43,061 nt of DNA. Origin: Citromicrobium sp. (lineage in GTDB: Bacteria; Pseudomonadota; Alphaproteobacteria; Sphingomonadales; Sphingomonadaceae). The stretch lies in assembly GCA_003248395.1 (NCBI GenBank), contig QFNA01000029.1:1-43061 (forward strand). Direction: 5' to 3'. This document shows positions 1-7,256 of the stretch, piece after piece; the first letter of the stretch is position 1, and each line of letters opens with the position of its first letter. The notes beneath the pieces are model-generated. The model had not been told where the DNA came from. It did no database searches and was given only the letters and a program-made list of their open reading frames with translations. Made by a program: the position numbers and the translations under genes.

Positions 1-518
1 TACATGGCGAGGCGTTCGAGCCCGTAGGTGAGTTCGCCCGCGACGGGCTTGCAGTCGAAGCCGCCCATCTGCTGGAAATAGGTGAACTGGGTGACTTCCA
101 TGCCGTCGCACCAGACTTCCCAGCCAAGGCCCCATGCGCCCAGCGTCGGGCTTTCCCAGTCGTCCTCCACGAAGCGGATATCGTGTTTCAGCGGATCGAT
201 GCCGATCACGCGCAGGCTCTGGAGGTAGAGGTCCTGGATGTCGGGCGGGCTCGGCTTCAGGATGACCTGGTACTGGTAGTAGTGCTGGAGGCGGTTGGGG
301 TTCTCGCCATAGCGGCCGTCGGTCGGGCGGCGGCAGGGCTGGACGAAGGCCGCGTTCCAGGGTTCCGGACCGAGCGCGCGCAGCGTGGTGGCGGTGTGGA
401 ACGTCCCTGCCCCCATGCGCATGTCGTAGGGCTGAAGGATGAGGCAGCCGTTCGCGCTCCAGAAGTCATGGAGTGCGAGGATCATGTCCTGAAAGGAATT
501 CTGCGGATTGCGGTCCAT
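1..518 (-). CDS. glyQ: glycine--tRNA ligase alpha subunit (partial, 3' end outside window)
   Basis: Alpha subunit of the two-subunit (bacterial type) glycyl-tRNA synthetase, which activates glycine and, with GlyS, charges tRNA-Gly in the cytoplasm. The reverse strand reads MDRNPQNSFQDMILALHDFW at the start, then QPYDMRMGAGTFH, RYGENPNRLQHYYQYQVILK and GWEVWCDGMEVTQFTYFQQ, all characteristic GlyQ blocks. About 172 codons are visible; the family is about 290-300 residues, so the C-terminal part and presumably glyS lie to the left of the window. The ATG at 518 was chosen because no other in-frame ATG follows the in-frame TGA upstream. The start is not preceded by a strong ribosome site. Confidence 0.93.
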   Translation of the reverse strand, partial: MDRNPQNSFQDMILALHDFWSANGCLILQPYDMRMGAGTFHTATTLRALGPEPWNAAFVQPCRRPTDGRYGENPNRLQHYYQYQVILKPSPPDIQDLYLQSLRVIGIDPLKHDIRFVEDDWESPTLGAWGLGWEVWCDGMEVTQFTYFQQMGGFDCKPVAGELTYGLERLAM

Positions 519-553
519 GCGCGGCGCAATGGCGATCTTTTTGTCAGGTCATG

Positions 554-600
554 TTGACATAGTCAGCGAATCGCGACATATAGTCAGCACAACCTGACAT
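554..600. repeat. short direct repeats in the glyQ / urcA-like divergent intergenic region
   Basis: The 9-mer ATAGTCAGC occurs at 559-567 and 580-588, exactly 21 bp (two helical turns) apart. GACAT occurs at 556-560, 575-579 and 596-600. An AGGTCA at 547-552 faces TGACCT at 611-616. A TTGACA at 554-559 and a TATAGT at 579-584 could be promoter elements, although their 19-bp spacing is long. The arrangement looks like binding sites for a dimeric regulator placed on one face of the helix between two divergent genes. The regulator is unknown. Confidence 0.5.
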
Positions 601-609
601 AACGGAAGG

Positions 610-637
610 TTGACCTAACCACTGGACCCAATATCCA
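610..637 (+). promoter_or_regulatory. candidate sigma-70 promoter of the UrcA-like gene
   Basis: TTGACC (610-615) and TATCCA (632-637) are separated by 16 bp and sit just upstream of the ribosome site GGAG (642-645) and the ATG at 653. The -35 half overlaps the TGACCT half-site at 611-616, so a repressor bound there would block this promoter. Confidence 0.4.
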
Positions 638-652
638 AGCTGGAGACCGAAA

Positions 653-946
653 ATGAAAAAGACCACCCTGTTTGCCGCCGTCCTTGCTGCAATGCCTGTA
701 CCGGCTCTCGCGAACCACGTGCCCTCGATCGCCGTCGAAATTACCGATCTGGACCTCGCTTCGGCCAAGGATCAGGATCGCCTCGAAAGCCGCGTCAAAC
801 GTGCTATCCGCAAGGCTTGTCACATCGGTGGCAAGGGCTTCTCGGTCAGGCAGGCCGAGAAGGAATGCCGGAGCGAACTCGAACAGCTGGCGTCGGCAGA
901 GGTTCGTCTGGCAAATGCTTGGGCGCGCATTCGCGGGAAGGCCTGA
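653..946 (+). CDS. UrcA family protein (small exported protein)
   Basis: 97-residue exported protein. Residues 1-20 form a clear Sec signal (MKKTT, a hydrophobic core, then ALA before NH). The mature part has the UrcA-type layout: a short beta-like start (SIAVEITDLDLAS), then an alpha-helical segment with two cysteines, Cys56 and Cys72, flanked by basic residues (RAIRKACH, KECRSELE), probably a disulfide. UrcA proteins were named from Caulobacter, where a member is induced by uranium; their biochemical role is not known. GGAG lies 7 nt before the ATG. The next gene starts 16 nt after the stop and may be cotranscribed. Family assignment is from pattern only. Confidence 0.75.
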   Translation: MKKTTLFAAVLAAMPVPALANHVPSIAVEITDLDLASAKDQDRLESRVKRAIRKACHIGGKGFSVRQAEKECRSELEQLASAEVRLANAWARIRGKA

Positions 947-961
947 GGGAGGACTAAGCGC

Positions 962-1423
962 ATGGCATTCGACCCCCAAAGTCCCAGCGAACTGGACCGC
1001 TCCCGAGCGCATGCAATAGTGTGGTTCGGATCCGCTTGTGCGCTTCTGACCTTTGCCAACCTGTTTGTCGGGATGAACAACATGCTCGTAGTTCTGGCCT
1101 ATGGCGGAGCCGCCGGCGGGATGTTGCATGCTGCCCTAAGCAGATCGACCGATGAACACGTCGCCAGGCTTTGCACCACCGGCTGGCGCACGATGGGGGC
1201 CGGACTGGGAATTTATCTCGTCGCGGCTTTTATCATGGCCAATGGCCAATTGGCCAATTCGGCAGGATACTGGTTGTCGAGCGGGACGATGCCACCGTCG
1301 CGTCAGCTTGTCTCGGACCCCGGCTTGCAAGAGCCCATGGTGCTTGCCGTCCTTCTGACAAAACTATTCTATGCCGGCTTCGCTTTCGCGTGGCTTCGCG
1401 ATCGCTTCGGAGCGGACGAGTGA
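962..1423 (+). CDS. integral membrane protein of unknown function
   Basis: 153 residues with about four hydrophobic segments, near residues 17-36, 40-59, 77-94 and 125-144. No catalytic motif is visible. GGAGG at 949-953 precedes the ATG. Its stop codon (TGA 1421-1423) overlaps the GTG start of the following XRE regulator, so the two are translationally coupled. Pairs of a small membrane protein and a short XRE regulator are common, and this is probably one of them, but no specific role can be given. Within the gene the sequence around 1236-1257 contains three GGCCAAT copies including a 14-bp palindrome. Confidence 0.72.
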   Translation: MAFDPQSPSELDRSRAHAIVWFGSACALLTFANLFVGMNNMLVVLAYGGAAGGMLHAALSRSTDEHVARLCTTGWRTMGAGLGIYLVAAFIMANGQLANSAGYWLSSGTMPPSRQLVSDPGLQEPMVLAVLLTKLFYAGFAFAWLRDRFGADE

Positions 1424-1617
1424 AGAACCGCCTCAAAGTCTTGCGGGCCGAGCGCGACTGGAGCCAGGCGGAGCTGGGCATGCATCTCGACGTGTCGCGG
1501 CAGGCCGTCAATGCGATCGAGACCGGCAAACACGACCCCTCGCTGCCCCTCGCCTTTCGCATCGCGCGCCTGTTCGATATGCCGATCGAAGACATTTTCG
1601 ACGACGAAGCCGGTTAA
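1420..1617 (+). CDS. XRE-family helix-turn-helix transcriptional regulator (65 aa)
   Basis: Short Cro/C1-type DNA-binding protein, start GTG at 1420 overlapping the upstream stop (GTGA). The whole protein is one HTH_3 domain: RLKVLRAERDWSQAELGMHL (helices 1-2), then DVSRQAVNAIETGKHDPSLP (recognition helix and following turn), then LAFRIARLFDMPIEDIF. It has no effector domain, like the YozG/Cro-type stand-alone regulators. It probably regulates its own operon; the repeats and half-sites at 547-616 are possible targets, but this is inference. An upstream open frame in the same phase starting near 1171 lies wholly inside the membrane-protein gene and is not a credible start. Confidence 0.88.
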   Translation: MKNRLKVLRAERDWSQAELGMHLDVSRQAVNAIETGKHDPSLPLAFRIARLFDMPIEDIFDDEAG

Positions 1618-1668
1618 TCCACAACACAACAGTACTGGTTGATAGATCAATCCGACAAAGGAGAAATC

Positions 1669-2598
1669 ATGAACATTTTCAGAAAGTCACTCGTGCCTTT
1701 GGGCTGTACCCTTTCCGGCCTTGCGCTGCAGGGCTGCACGACGGTCGGCGAGGACGCGCAGGTTGCTCCTGCGATCGACACCATGGTCGAAGCCGGCGAA
1801 GGCCCGGCCCTGTGGCGGCTGGCTGACGAGGATACCACGATCTACCTCTTCGGCACGGTGCATGCGCTGCGTGATAATGTCGACTGGTACAAGGGCAAGA
1901 TCCCCACTGCGCTGGGCGAATCCGGCGAATTGGTCACCGAGATTCCCGACGGCGTCGCGAACGATCCGCAGACGCAGCAAATGATGATGGGCAAGGCCAT
2001 GTTGCCCGCCGATCAGAACCTGCGCGATCTGCTCACCGAAGAGCAGCGCGCGACTTATGAGGCAGCGATGGTACACATCGGGATGGAGCCCGGATCGTTC
2101 GACCGGCTGGAACCGTGGTTTGCCGGAATGACGCTGGGCGTCGTGCCCTTGCTAAAGGCGGGCTGGAACCCGGAGAATGGCGGCGAGAAGATCGTCGAGG
2201 CGCGCGCCAGTGCGGAGGCCAAGCGCAGCGCGCTCGAAACGATGGAGGAGCAGATCGCGATCTTCGACGGCATGCCGCAGGAAACGCAGATCGATTTCCT
2301 TATGGCCGCATCCGAAGGGATGGAAGAATATATCCCGATGATGGAGCGCATGGTCGAAGAGTGGCTGGCAGGAAATCCTGCCCAACTGGCGGCGATCATG
2401 AACGAAAGCCTGAAGGATCCCGCCATCGCGAAGGCGCTTCTATACGATCGCAATGCGCGCTGGGCCGAGTGGATCGATACGCGGATGGATCAGCCGGGCC
2501 AGGTCTTCGTCGCCGTCGGTGCGGGCCATCTTGCCGGTGATCGGAGCGTGCAGGATTACCTGGCGGAGCGCGGTATCAAGACGACCCGCGTGCAATAA
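1669..2598 (+). CDS. TraB/GumN family lipoprotein (first of a tandem pair)
   Basis: 309 residues with a lipoprotein signal peptide whose lipobox ends LALQGC (Cys22), predicting a lipid-anchored envelope protein. The TraB/GumN fold is indicated by the early block WRLADEDTTIYLFGTVHAL, which contains the family GxxH motif, and by the late block VFVAVGAGHLAGDRSV with its GAGH motif. TraB-type proteins are related to the Tiki metalloproteases, but activity of bacterial GumN-like members is poorly defined. The ATG at 1669 was chosen over a TTG at 1639 because AAAGGAGAA directly precedes it and it gives a clean signal peptide. The next gene, 78 bp on, is a diverged paralogue. Confidence 0.85.
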   Translation: MNIFRKSLVPLGCTLSGLALQGCTTVGEDAQVAPAIDTMVEAGEGPALWRLADEDTTIYLFGTVHALRDNVDWYKGKIPTALGESGELVTEIPDGVANDPQTQQMMMGKAMLPADQNLRDLLTEEQRATYEAAMVHIGMEPGSFDRLEPWFAGMTLGVVPLLKAGWNPENGGEKIVEARASAEAKRSALETMEEQIAIFDGMPQETQIDFLMAASEGMEEYIPMMERMVEEWLAGNPAQLAAIMNESLKDPAIAKALLYDRNARWAEWIDTRMDQPGQVFVAVGAGHLAGDRSVQDYLAERGIKTTRVQ

Positions 2599-2676
2599 GC
2601 GCAACAGGCGACAAATTGCGGACGGGCGCGGCGGCACTCTTGCCTCGCGCCCGTTTCGTATGAAGAGACGTTCGCG

Positions 2677-3549
2677 ATGCGTCCACTGCTTATCTTGCTC
2701 CTCGGCCTGCTGCTTGCCGCCTGCGACGCCCGGCAGGATGCGGTAACCGCCGAAGGGCCCAAGCCCGCCATCTGGGAAATCGCCGACGATGCCGGCGCAG
2801 TCGAAGGCTGGCTCTTCGGCACGATCCACAGCCTCGAGGATGGCGTCTCGTGGCGCTCCCCCCTGCTCGAAGGCATTTCCGCACAAGCCGACATGCTGGT
2901 GGTCGAGGCAGCCGACCTTGATGAGGAGCATCTTCGCGCCCTGCACGCACGGCTTGCCTATGATGCGCCTCCGCTAACGATAGACCAGCGCATCGATCCC
3001 GAACACGCTGCCACACTCGCCTCCCTCCGTGAGAAATCGGGCGCGCCTGCATCGGCTTTCGACGAGATGGAAACCTGGGCTGCAGCCATCGCTCTATCGC
3101 AGATCGACAACCCAGGCCGGAGCGAAAACGGTGTCGACCGCGCCCTGATCGCGGAGTTCGACGACCGCGAAATCCTCGAAATCGAGGGTTCAGAGGCACA
3201 GATCCGCGCCTTCGACAATCTCCCCGAAACCGAGCAGACCGACCTTCTCAACCTCATTCTTGCCGAAAAGGCGAAGCAAACCGACGGTCCCGACGAGATC
3301 GGCAATCTCTGGCTGGCAGGCGATGTCGATGGACTGCTGGCCATGACGCGCACCGGCATGCTGTCCGATCCCGAGTTGCGTCAGGCACTGCTCGTCCAGC
3401 GCAATCTTGCCTGGGCCGAACGTCTCGGCAATCTCCTGAGTACCGGCGCCAGGCCACTCGTTGCCGTCGGGGCGGGTCACATGGTTGGTGACGAGGGACT
3501 GCCGGCCTTGCTGGCAAGTCAGGGCTATACAATAAGGCGCATCCAGTAG
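2677..3549 (+). CDS. TraB/GumN family lipoprotein (second of a tandem pair)
   Basis: 290 residues; the lipobox LLLAAC places the lipidated Cys at residue 16. It carries the same two family blocks as its neighbour: GWLFGTIHSLEDGVSW near residue 45 (GxxH) and LVAVGAGHMVGDEGLPALL near the C-terminus (GAGH). It matches the preceding protein in size, domain order and C-terminal layout but is clearly diverged, so this is an old tandem duplication. Both are probably envelope proteins and may form a heteromeric pair, which is inference. A weak purine-rich site (AAGAGACG) lies before the ATG. The function of GumN-like lipoproteins is not established. Confidence 0.84.
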   Translation: MRPLLILLLGLLLAACDARQDAVTAEGPKPAIWEIADDAGAVEGWLFGTIHSLEDGVSWRSPLLEGISAQADMLVVEAADLDEEHLRALHARLAYDAPPLTIDQRIDPEHAATLASLREKSGAPASAFDEMETWAAAIALSQIDNPGRSENGVDRALIAEFDDREILEIEGSEAQIRAFDNLPETEQTDLLNLILAEKAKQTDGPDEIGNLWLAGDVDGLLAMTRTGMLSDPELRQALLVQRNLAWAERLGNLLSTGARPLVAVGAGHMVGDEGLPALLASQGYTIRRIQ

Positions 3550-3667
3550 CCGAGGTTGAACCTTGCAATTGCGCCCTGACCTGCTAGGGGCGCGCCATTC
3601 GGCGTCATGGTCATCCCTGGAGGCGTGGCGAACCGGATAGTTTCTAACGCATTCGAAAGGCAATACC

Positions 3668-4354
3668 ATGAGCGATGCTCTGACCCTGCCGGCCGAGGCG
3701 CGCGAACGGGCTGGCAAGGGAGCCTCCCGTCAACTGCGCCGCGAAGGCCGTGTCCCCGCCGTTATCTATGGCGGCAAGGAAGAACCCACCCTGATCCACG
3801 TCGAGTCCAAGGAACTCGTGAGGCAGCTCGATACGGGCCACTTCATGAACTCGATCGTCGAGATCGATCTGGGCGGCAAGAAAATCCGCACGCTGCCGAA
3901 GGACGTCGCGCTGCATCCGGTGAACGATCGCCCCGAGCACGTCGATTTCTTCCGGCTCGCCAAGGGCGGCAAGATCGAGGTTTCGGTCCCGGTCGTGTTC
4001 CTCAACGAAGAAGCATCGCCCGGCCTCAAGAAGGGCGGCGTGCTCAACGTCGTGCGTCACGAGCTGGAACTGGTCTGCGAAAACGACAAGATCCCCAGCG
4101 AGATCGAAATCGACGTGACCGGCAAGGAAGTCGGCGATTCGATCCATATCAGCGAGATCACCCTGCCTGCGGGTAGCGAAAGCGCGATTACCGATCGCGA
4201 CTTCACCATTGCAACGCTGGTTGCACCTTCGGCGTTGAAGGCTGAAGACGATGCAGCCGAAGAGGTCGACGCCGACGATGTGCCGGCGAGCGAACAGGAA
4301 GGTGAAGAGGGCGAAGGCTCCGAAGAAGAAGGCGAGGACAAGGGCGACGAGTAA
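3668..4354 (+). CDS. rplY: 50S ribosomal protein L25/general stress protein Ctc
   Basis: 228 residues, the long bL25 form (TL5/CTC type) that binds 5S rRNA in the central protuberance. N-terminal RNA-binding domain: LPAEARERAGKGASRQLRRE, then GRVPAVIYGGKEEPTLIHVE. The C-terminal beta domain contains RPEHVDFFRLAKGGKIEVSV and VRHELELVCENDKIPSEIE. The protein ends in an unstructured acidic tail of about 40 residues rich in Glu and Asp, usual in alphaproteobacteria. AAGG at 3658-3661 lies 6 nt before the ATG. Its usual neighbour pth is found 1.8 kb downstream, separated here by a CPBP protease and an SDR. Confidence 0.96.
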   Translation: MSDALTLPAEARERAGKGASRQLRREGRVPAVIYGGKEEPTLIHVESKELVRQLDTGHFMNSIVEIDLGGKKIRTLPKDVALHPVNDRPEHVDFFRLAKGGKIEVSVPVVFLNEEASPGLKKGGVLNVVRHELELVCENDKIPSEIEIDVTGKEVGDSIHISEITLPAGSESAITDRDFTIATLVAPSALKAEDDAAEEVDADDVPASEQEGEEGEGSEEEGEDKGDE

Positions 4355-4385
4355 GCCTCTTGCCGATTTCAACCTATCACCACGG

Positions 4386-4418
4386 CGCCGGGCTTCGAAA
4401 GAAGTCCGGCGTTGTCGT
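4386..4418 (+). terminator. Rho-independent-type hairpin after rplY
   Basis: An 11-bp stem, 4386-4396 with 4401-4411 (CGCCGGGCTTC / GAAGTCCGGCG, one G-U pair), closes a GAAA tetraloop and is followed by TTGTCGTTT. It lies 31 bp after the rplY stop. It is a convincing terminator that separates rplY from the CPBP gene. Confidence 0.75.
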
Positions 4419-4473
4419 TTGGTCCCTTGCATCGTAGCGCCCTGCCCACCTGCGATCAGCGAAGGAGCCAGGG

Positions 4474-5142
4474 TTGGATATCGGAGCTAAACCCAAGCGC
4501 GAGTTGACCAGCCGCCAAGTGTTGCTGGCGATTACCGTCCAGGCCGTGTTGCTCACCGCCCTGGGCATTGGCATCTGGCATTTTACCGATCGCCCGTTCG
4601 ACCGGTTTCTGGTCCCTCAATGGGCATCGGTCGTACGCGGATTTGCACTGGGCGGTGCCTTCATTGCCGTCGCGGCAACCGCCTTTTACGGGTTTCCGCG
4701 CTTTTCGGAAAAGATGGTCCGGCTGCAAAGCGAAACCTACAGATTTCTCGGCGGGCGGCTGTCCTTCGCAGCTTTTGTGTGGATCTCGATCTGTGCCGGC
4801 GTAAGCGAGGAAGCGCAGTTTCGTGCAGGCCTGCAAACATTGCTGACAGATTACCTGGGTGCCTTCGCCGGCATTCTGCTCAGCTCGATTGTCTTCGCGC
4901 TGATCCACCTCTCGAAACCGATCATCACGGCGCTGCTTGTCGGGATAAGCATCGTCTTTGGCGTCATCTACTGGCTGACGAACGACCTCCTGCTCGTGAT
5001 GATTGGCCACGCAGTTTACGATGTCTTTGCGCTGGCTTATCTTCAACGCGAAATGAAGCGATTGGGGCTGCCGGAAGACACGGAAGCCTCCGATGCCGAT
5101 CCGCAAGATACCGGGGAGAATGCCAGTGCCGACAATCGATAG
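4474..5142 (+). CDS. CPBP family intramembrane glutamic endopeptidase (CAAX protease-like)
   Basis: 222-residue membrane protein with several hydrophobic segments. It carries the three conserved motifs of the CPBP/Abi (Rce1-like) family: the paired glutamates with arginine, SEEAQFRAG (Glu112, Glu113, Arg117); FALIH with His145; and GHAVYD with His179. These form the membrane-embedded active site. Bacterial members act in bacteriocin self-immunity or in processing membrane proteins, and the substrate here is unknown. The start TTG at 4474 is preceded by AAGGAG (4462-4467). The C-terminal tail is acidic and polar. It overlaps the start of the next gene (SDR), so the two are probably cotranscribed. 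Confidence 0.86.
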   Translation: MDIGAKPKRELTSRQVLLAITVQAVLLTALGIGIWHFTDRPFDRFLVPQWASVVRGFALGGAFIAVAATAFYGFPRFSEKMVRLQSETYRFLGGRLSFAAFVWISICAGVSEEAQFRAGLQTLLTDYLGAFAGILLSSIVFALIHLSKPIITALLVGISIVFGVIYWLTNDLLLVMIGHAVYDVFALAYLQREMKRLGLPEDTEASDADPQDTGENASADNR

Positions 5143-6121
5143 ACGGGCGCTCATGGCCGGGATGGCCGCCACGGGCGTGTTTGCGACTTCTGCATTGCGC
5201 GCGCAGGGCGATGCCATGTCGGTCGAGCCCGATCTTGCAGGCAAGGCCATACTGATCACGGGTTGCTCGAGTGGGTTCGGCCGCCTGGGCGCGGAATATT
5301 ACGCGCGCCGCGGTGCGAAAGTTTTTGCGACAATGCGCAACATCCCCCGACCTGAGGCCAGCGAGCTGAGCGAACTCGCGACGCGCGAGGGTCTGGATAT
5401 CACCGTGCTCGAGATCGATGTGCTCGACCAGAACCAGATCGACAAGGCCGTGGCCGAGGCCGAACGGCTTGCGGGTGGCGCGCTGGATGTGCTGGTCAAC
5501 AATGCCGGTATCGGCATCACCGGCCCGGTCGAGGTGCAGGACATGGCAGCGACCGAACTCATGTTTGGCACGAATGTCTTCGGTCCGCACCGCATGGCAC
5601 GCGCGGTTCTTCCGGCCATGCGGGGGCAGCGTTCGGGCCAGATCATCCAGATCAGCTCGCAACTCGGTCGGGTCATCGCACCGTTTTCAGGCCACTATTC
5701 GGCAACGAAATTCGCGGTCGAGGCGATGGGCGAACAGCTCGCCTATGAACTCGTGCCGCACAATATCGATGTCTCGATCATAGAGCCCGGCGGATATCCG
5801 ACCGAGGTCTGGGTCAATCGCAATATCTATACCTCGGCGCTGAAAGAGCGTGCAGCTGCGAAACATACCGATGGCTATCCGCAGGTGGTCGCCGCGATGG
5901 GCACCGAAGACGGTTCGGGTCGCAGTGCGGATCCGATGGATGTTCCCCGCGCCATCGCGAGGCTTGTCGCGATGCCTGCAGGGACTCGTCCTCTGCGAAT
6001 GCCGGTCAGCGCAGGCAATGTCCCGCAGCGCCAGATAAATGAGGTCGCAGCCTGGACGCAGGTCGAATGGCTTGGCGGCTCTGACCGTGCCGGACCATTG
6101 GTGCGCGCAGTGCACGATTGA
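5126..6121 (+). CDS. SDR family NAD(P)-dependent oxidoreductase with Tat-type signal peptide
   Basis: 331 residues. Classical short-chain dehydrogenase: TGCSSGFG cofactor loop (residues 45-52), NNAG (125-128), and the catalytic Ser about 177, Tyr191 and Lys195 in ISSQLGRV...YSATK. Substrate unknown. The N-terminus reads DRRALMAGMAATGVFATSAL followed by RAQ, a twin-arginine motif, hydrophobic core and plausible cleavage site, so export as a folded, cofactor-loaded enzyme is predicted. This is unusual for SDRs, which are normally cytoplasmic. GTG 5126 was chosen because GGGGAG at 5113-5118 sits 7 nt upstream; ATG 5120 and ATG 5093 are alternatives. The gene overlaps the preceding CPBP gene by 17 bp. 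Confidence 0.87.
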   Translation: MPTIDRRALMAGMAATGVFATSALRAQGDAMSVEPDLAGKAILITGCSSGFGRLGAEYYARRGAKVFATMRNIPRPEASELSELATREGLDITVLEIDVLDQNQIDKAVAEAERLAGGALDVLVNNAGIGITGPVEVQDMAATELMFGTNVFGPHRMARAVLPAMRGQRSGQIIQISSQLGRVIAPFSGHYSATKFAVEAMGEQLAYELVPHNIDVSIIEPGGYPTEVWVNRNIYTSALKERAAAKHTDGYPQVVAAMGTEDGSGRSADPMDVPRAIARLVAMPAGTRPLRMPVSAGNVPQRQINEVAAWTQVEWLGGSDRAGPLVRAVHD

Positions 6122-6167
6122 ACGGCCGCATTTGCGCACGCCACGCTAATCGGTATGGCGCCTTCCC

Positions 6168-6737
6168 ATGCAGATATGGACAGGCCTAGGAAATCCCGGA
6201 CCGCAATATGCGATGCACCGCCACAACGTCGGATTCATGGCGTGCGATGTCATTGCCGACATGCACGGTTTCGGCCCGGTCCAGAAGAAGTTTTCGGGCT
6301 GGGTGCAGGAAGGCCGGATAGGCAGCATGAAAGTCGTGCTGCTCAAGCCCGCGACCTTCATGAACGAAAGCGGTCGTGCCGTCGGCGAGGCCATGCGTTT
6401 CTACAAGCTCGAGCCCGATGCCCTTACCGTGTTCCACGACGAGCTCGATCTCGATCCGTTCAAGATCAAGGTCCGCCGGGGGGGTGGCCTGGCCGGCCAT
6501 AATGGCCTGCGATCGATCAACCAGCATCTCGGCCCCGATTTTCGCCGTGTGCGAATCGGTATCGGCCATCCCGGGGCCAAGCATCTGGTCACCGGACACG
6601 TGCTCGGCAACTATGCGAAGGCGGAAATCGAGCCGTTGTCCGACATGCTTGCCGACATTGGCGCCGAGGCGGAATGGCTGGCAAAAAACGACGATCCCCG
6701 CTTTATGAGTGAGATAGCTTTGCGGCAGAAACCGTAG
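6168..6737 (+). CDS. pth: peptidyl-tRNA hydrolase
   Basis: 189 residues, full family length. Cleaves the ester bond between peptide and tRNA in drop-off products, recycling tRNA in the cytoplasm. Signatures: GLGNPGPQYAMHRHNVGF, with Asn9 and the catalytic His19; LLKPATFMNESG; VFHDELDLDPFKIKVRRGGG with Asp91; and GHNGLRSI with Asn112. In many alphaproteobacteria pth lies directly between rplY and ychF. Here ychF follows only after about 4 kb of PEP-CTERM and TPR genes, suggesting that block was inserted into an ancestral rplY-pth-ychF order. Confidence 0.97.
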   Translation: MQIWTGLGNPGPQYAMHRHNVGFMACDVIADMHGFGPVQKKFSGWVQEGRIGSMKVVLLKPATFMNESGRAVGEAMRFYKLEPDALTVFHDELDLDPFKIKVRRGGGLAGHNGLRSINQHLGPDFRRVRIGIGHPGAKHLVTGHVLGNYAKAEIEPLSDMLADIGAEAEWLAKNDDPRFMSEIALRQKP

Positions 6738-6866
6738 AGCGTGGTTAATGTCCCGTTGCGGGCCGGAATCGAGCTGTTCGAGAGTGAAACACCCGCCGCC
6801 CCAGCGGTGGCGCCCTCCCCTGCGATTGCCGAAAGCTGGCGCAAGATTTCAGCAGGGAGATTACCG

Positions 6867-7187
6867 ATGGTTCGTGGTGCAGTACTCGGCGCAATCGCAT
6901 TAGGCAGCATGGCAGTGGCAACACCGGCCAGCGCGACATGGTGGTGGGGCCACAAACACTACAAGGGCTGCCCGCATAGCAGCTCTTCGTCTTCATCCTC
7001 GTCTTCGTCCTCGTCGGGCGGCAATTCGTCGAGCGGCGGCAACACAAGCTCGTCGGGTGGAAATTCGTCGTCGGGCGGATCGAGCACGGGTGGCACGAAT
7101 GTGCCGGAACCGAGCATGCTGGTGCTGTTCGGTGCCGCTGCCCTCGCCGTCGGCGCGGGACGCCGTCGCCGCAAGACGCTCGCCTGA
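6867..7187 (+). CDS. PEP-CTERM sorting domain protein with Ser/Gly-rich body
   Basis: 106 residues. Signal peptide 1-23 ending ATPASA, a short aromatic/basic mature start (TWWWGHKHYKGC), then a low-complexity stretch of 13 serines and SSGGN-type repeats (residues 38-77), then the PEP-CTERM tail: VPEPSMLVLFGAAALAVGAG followed by RRRRK. PEP-CTERM tails are recognised by an exosortase in the inner membrane, usually for release or display of exopolysaccharide-associated proteins. No exosortase gene is in this window. ATG 6867 was preferred over GTG 6741 because AGGGAG at 6854-6859 precedes it and it starts exactly at a signal peptide. It faces a TPR lipoprotein gene, as does the other PEP-CTERM gene. 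Confidence 0.87.
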   Translation: MVRGAVLGAIALGSMAVATPASATWWWGHKHYKGCPHSSSSSSSSSSSSSGGNSSSGGNTSSSGGNSSSGGSSTGGTNVPEPSMLVLFGAAALAVGAGRRRRKTLA

Positions 7188-7208
7188 TTTGACGCGATAG
7201 ATGGTTCC

Positions 7209-7235
7209 GGGCTGGTGGCGCATCGCTACCGGCCC
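7209..7235. terminator. hairpin between convergent PEP-CTERM and TPR genes
   Basis: A 12-bp stem, 7209-7220 with 7224-7235, including two G-U pairs and a CAT loop, sits in the 69-bp gap between the two convergent stop codons. It lacks a strong T-run on the + strand, and on the - strand it would be followed only by GAACC. It may act as a bidirectional terminator or transcript 3'-end protector. Confidence 0.5.
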
Positions 7236-7256
7236 GGCAGGGGATGTATCAAAAAC

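Noticed and set aside
1236..1257. Three GGCCAAT copies with a 14-bp perfect palindrome (TGGCCAATTGGCCA) as a regulatory site.
   Set aside because: It lies within the coding sequence of the membrane protein, in frame with residues MANGQLAN, and has no promoter nearby; probably a coding coincidence.
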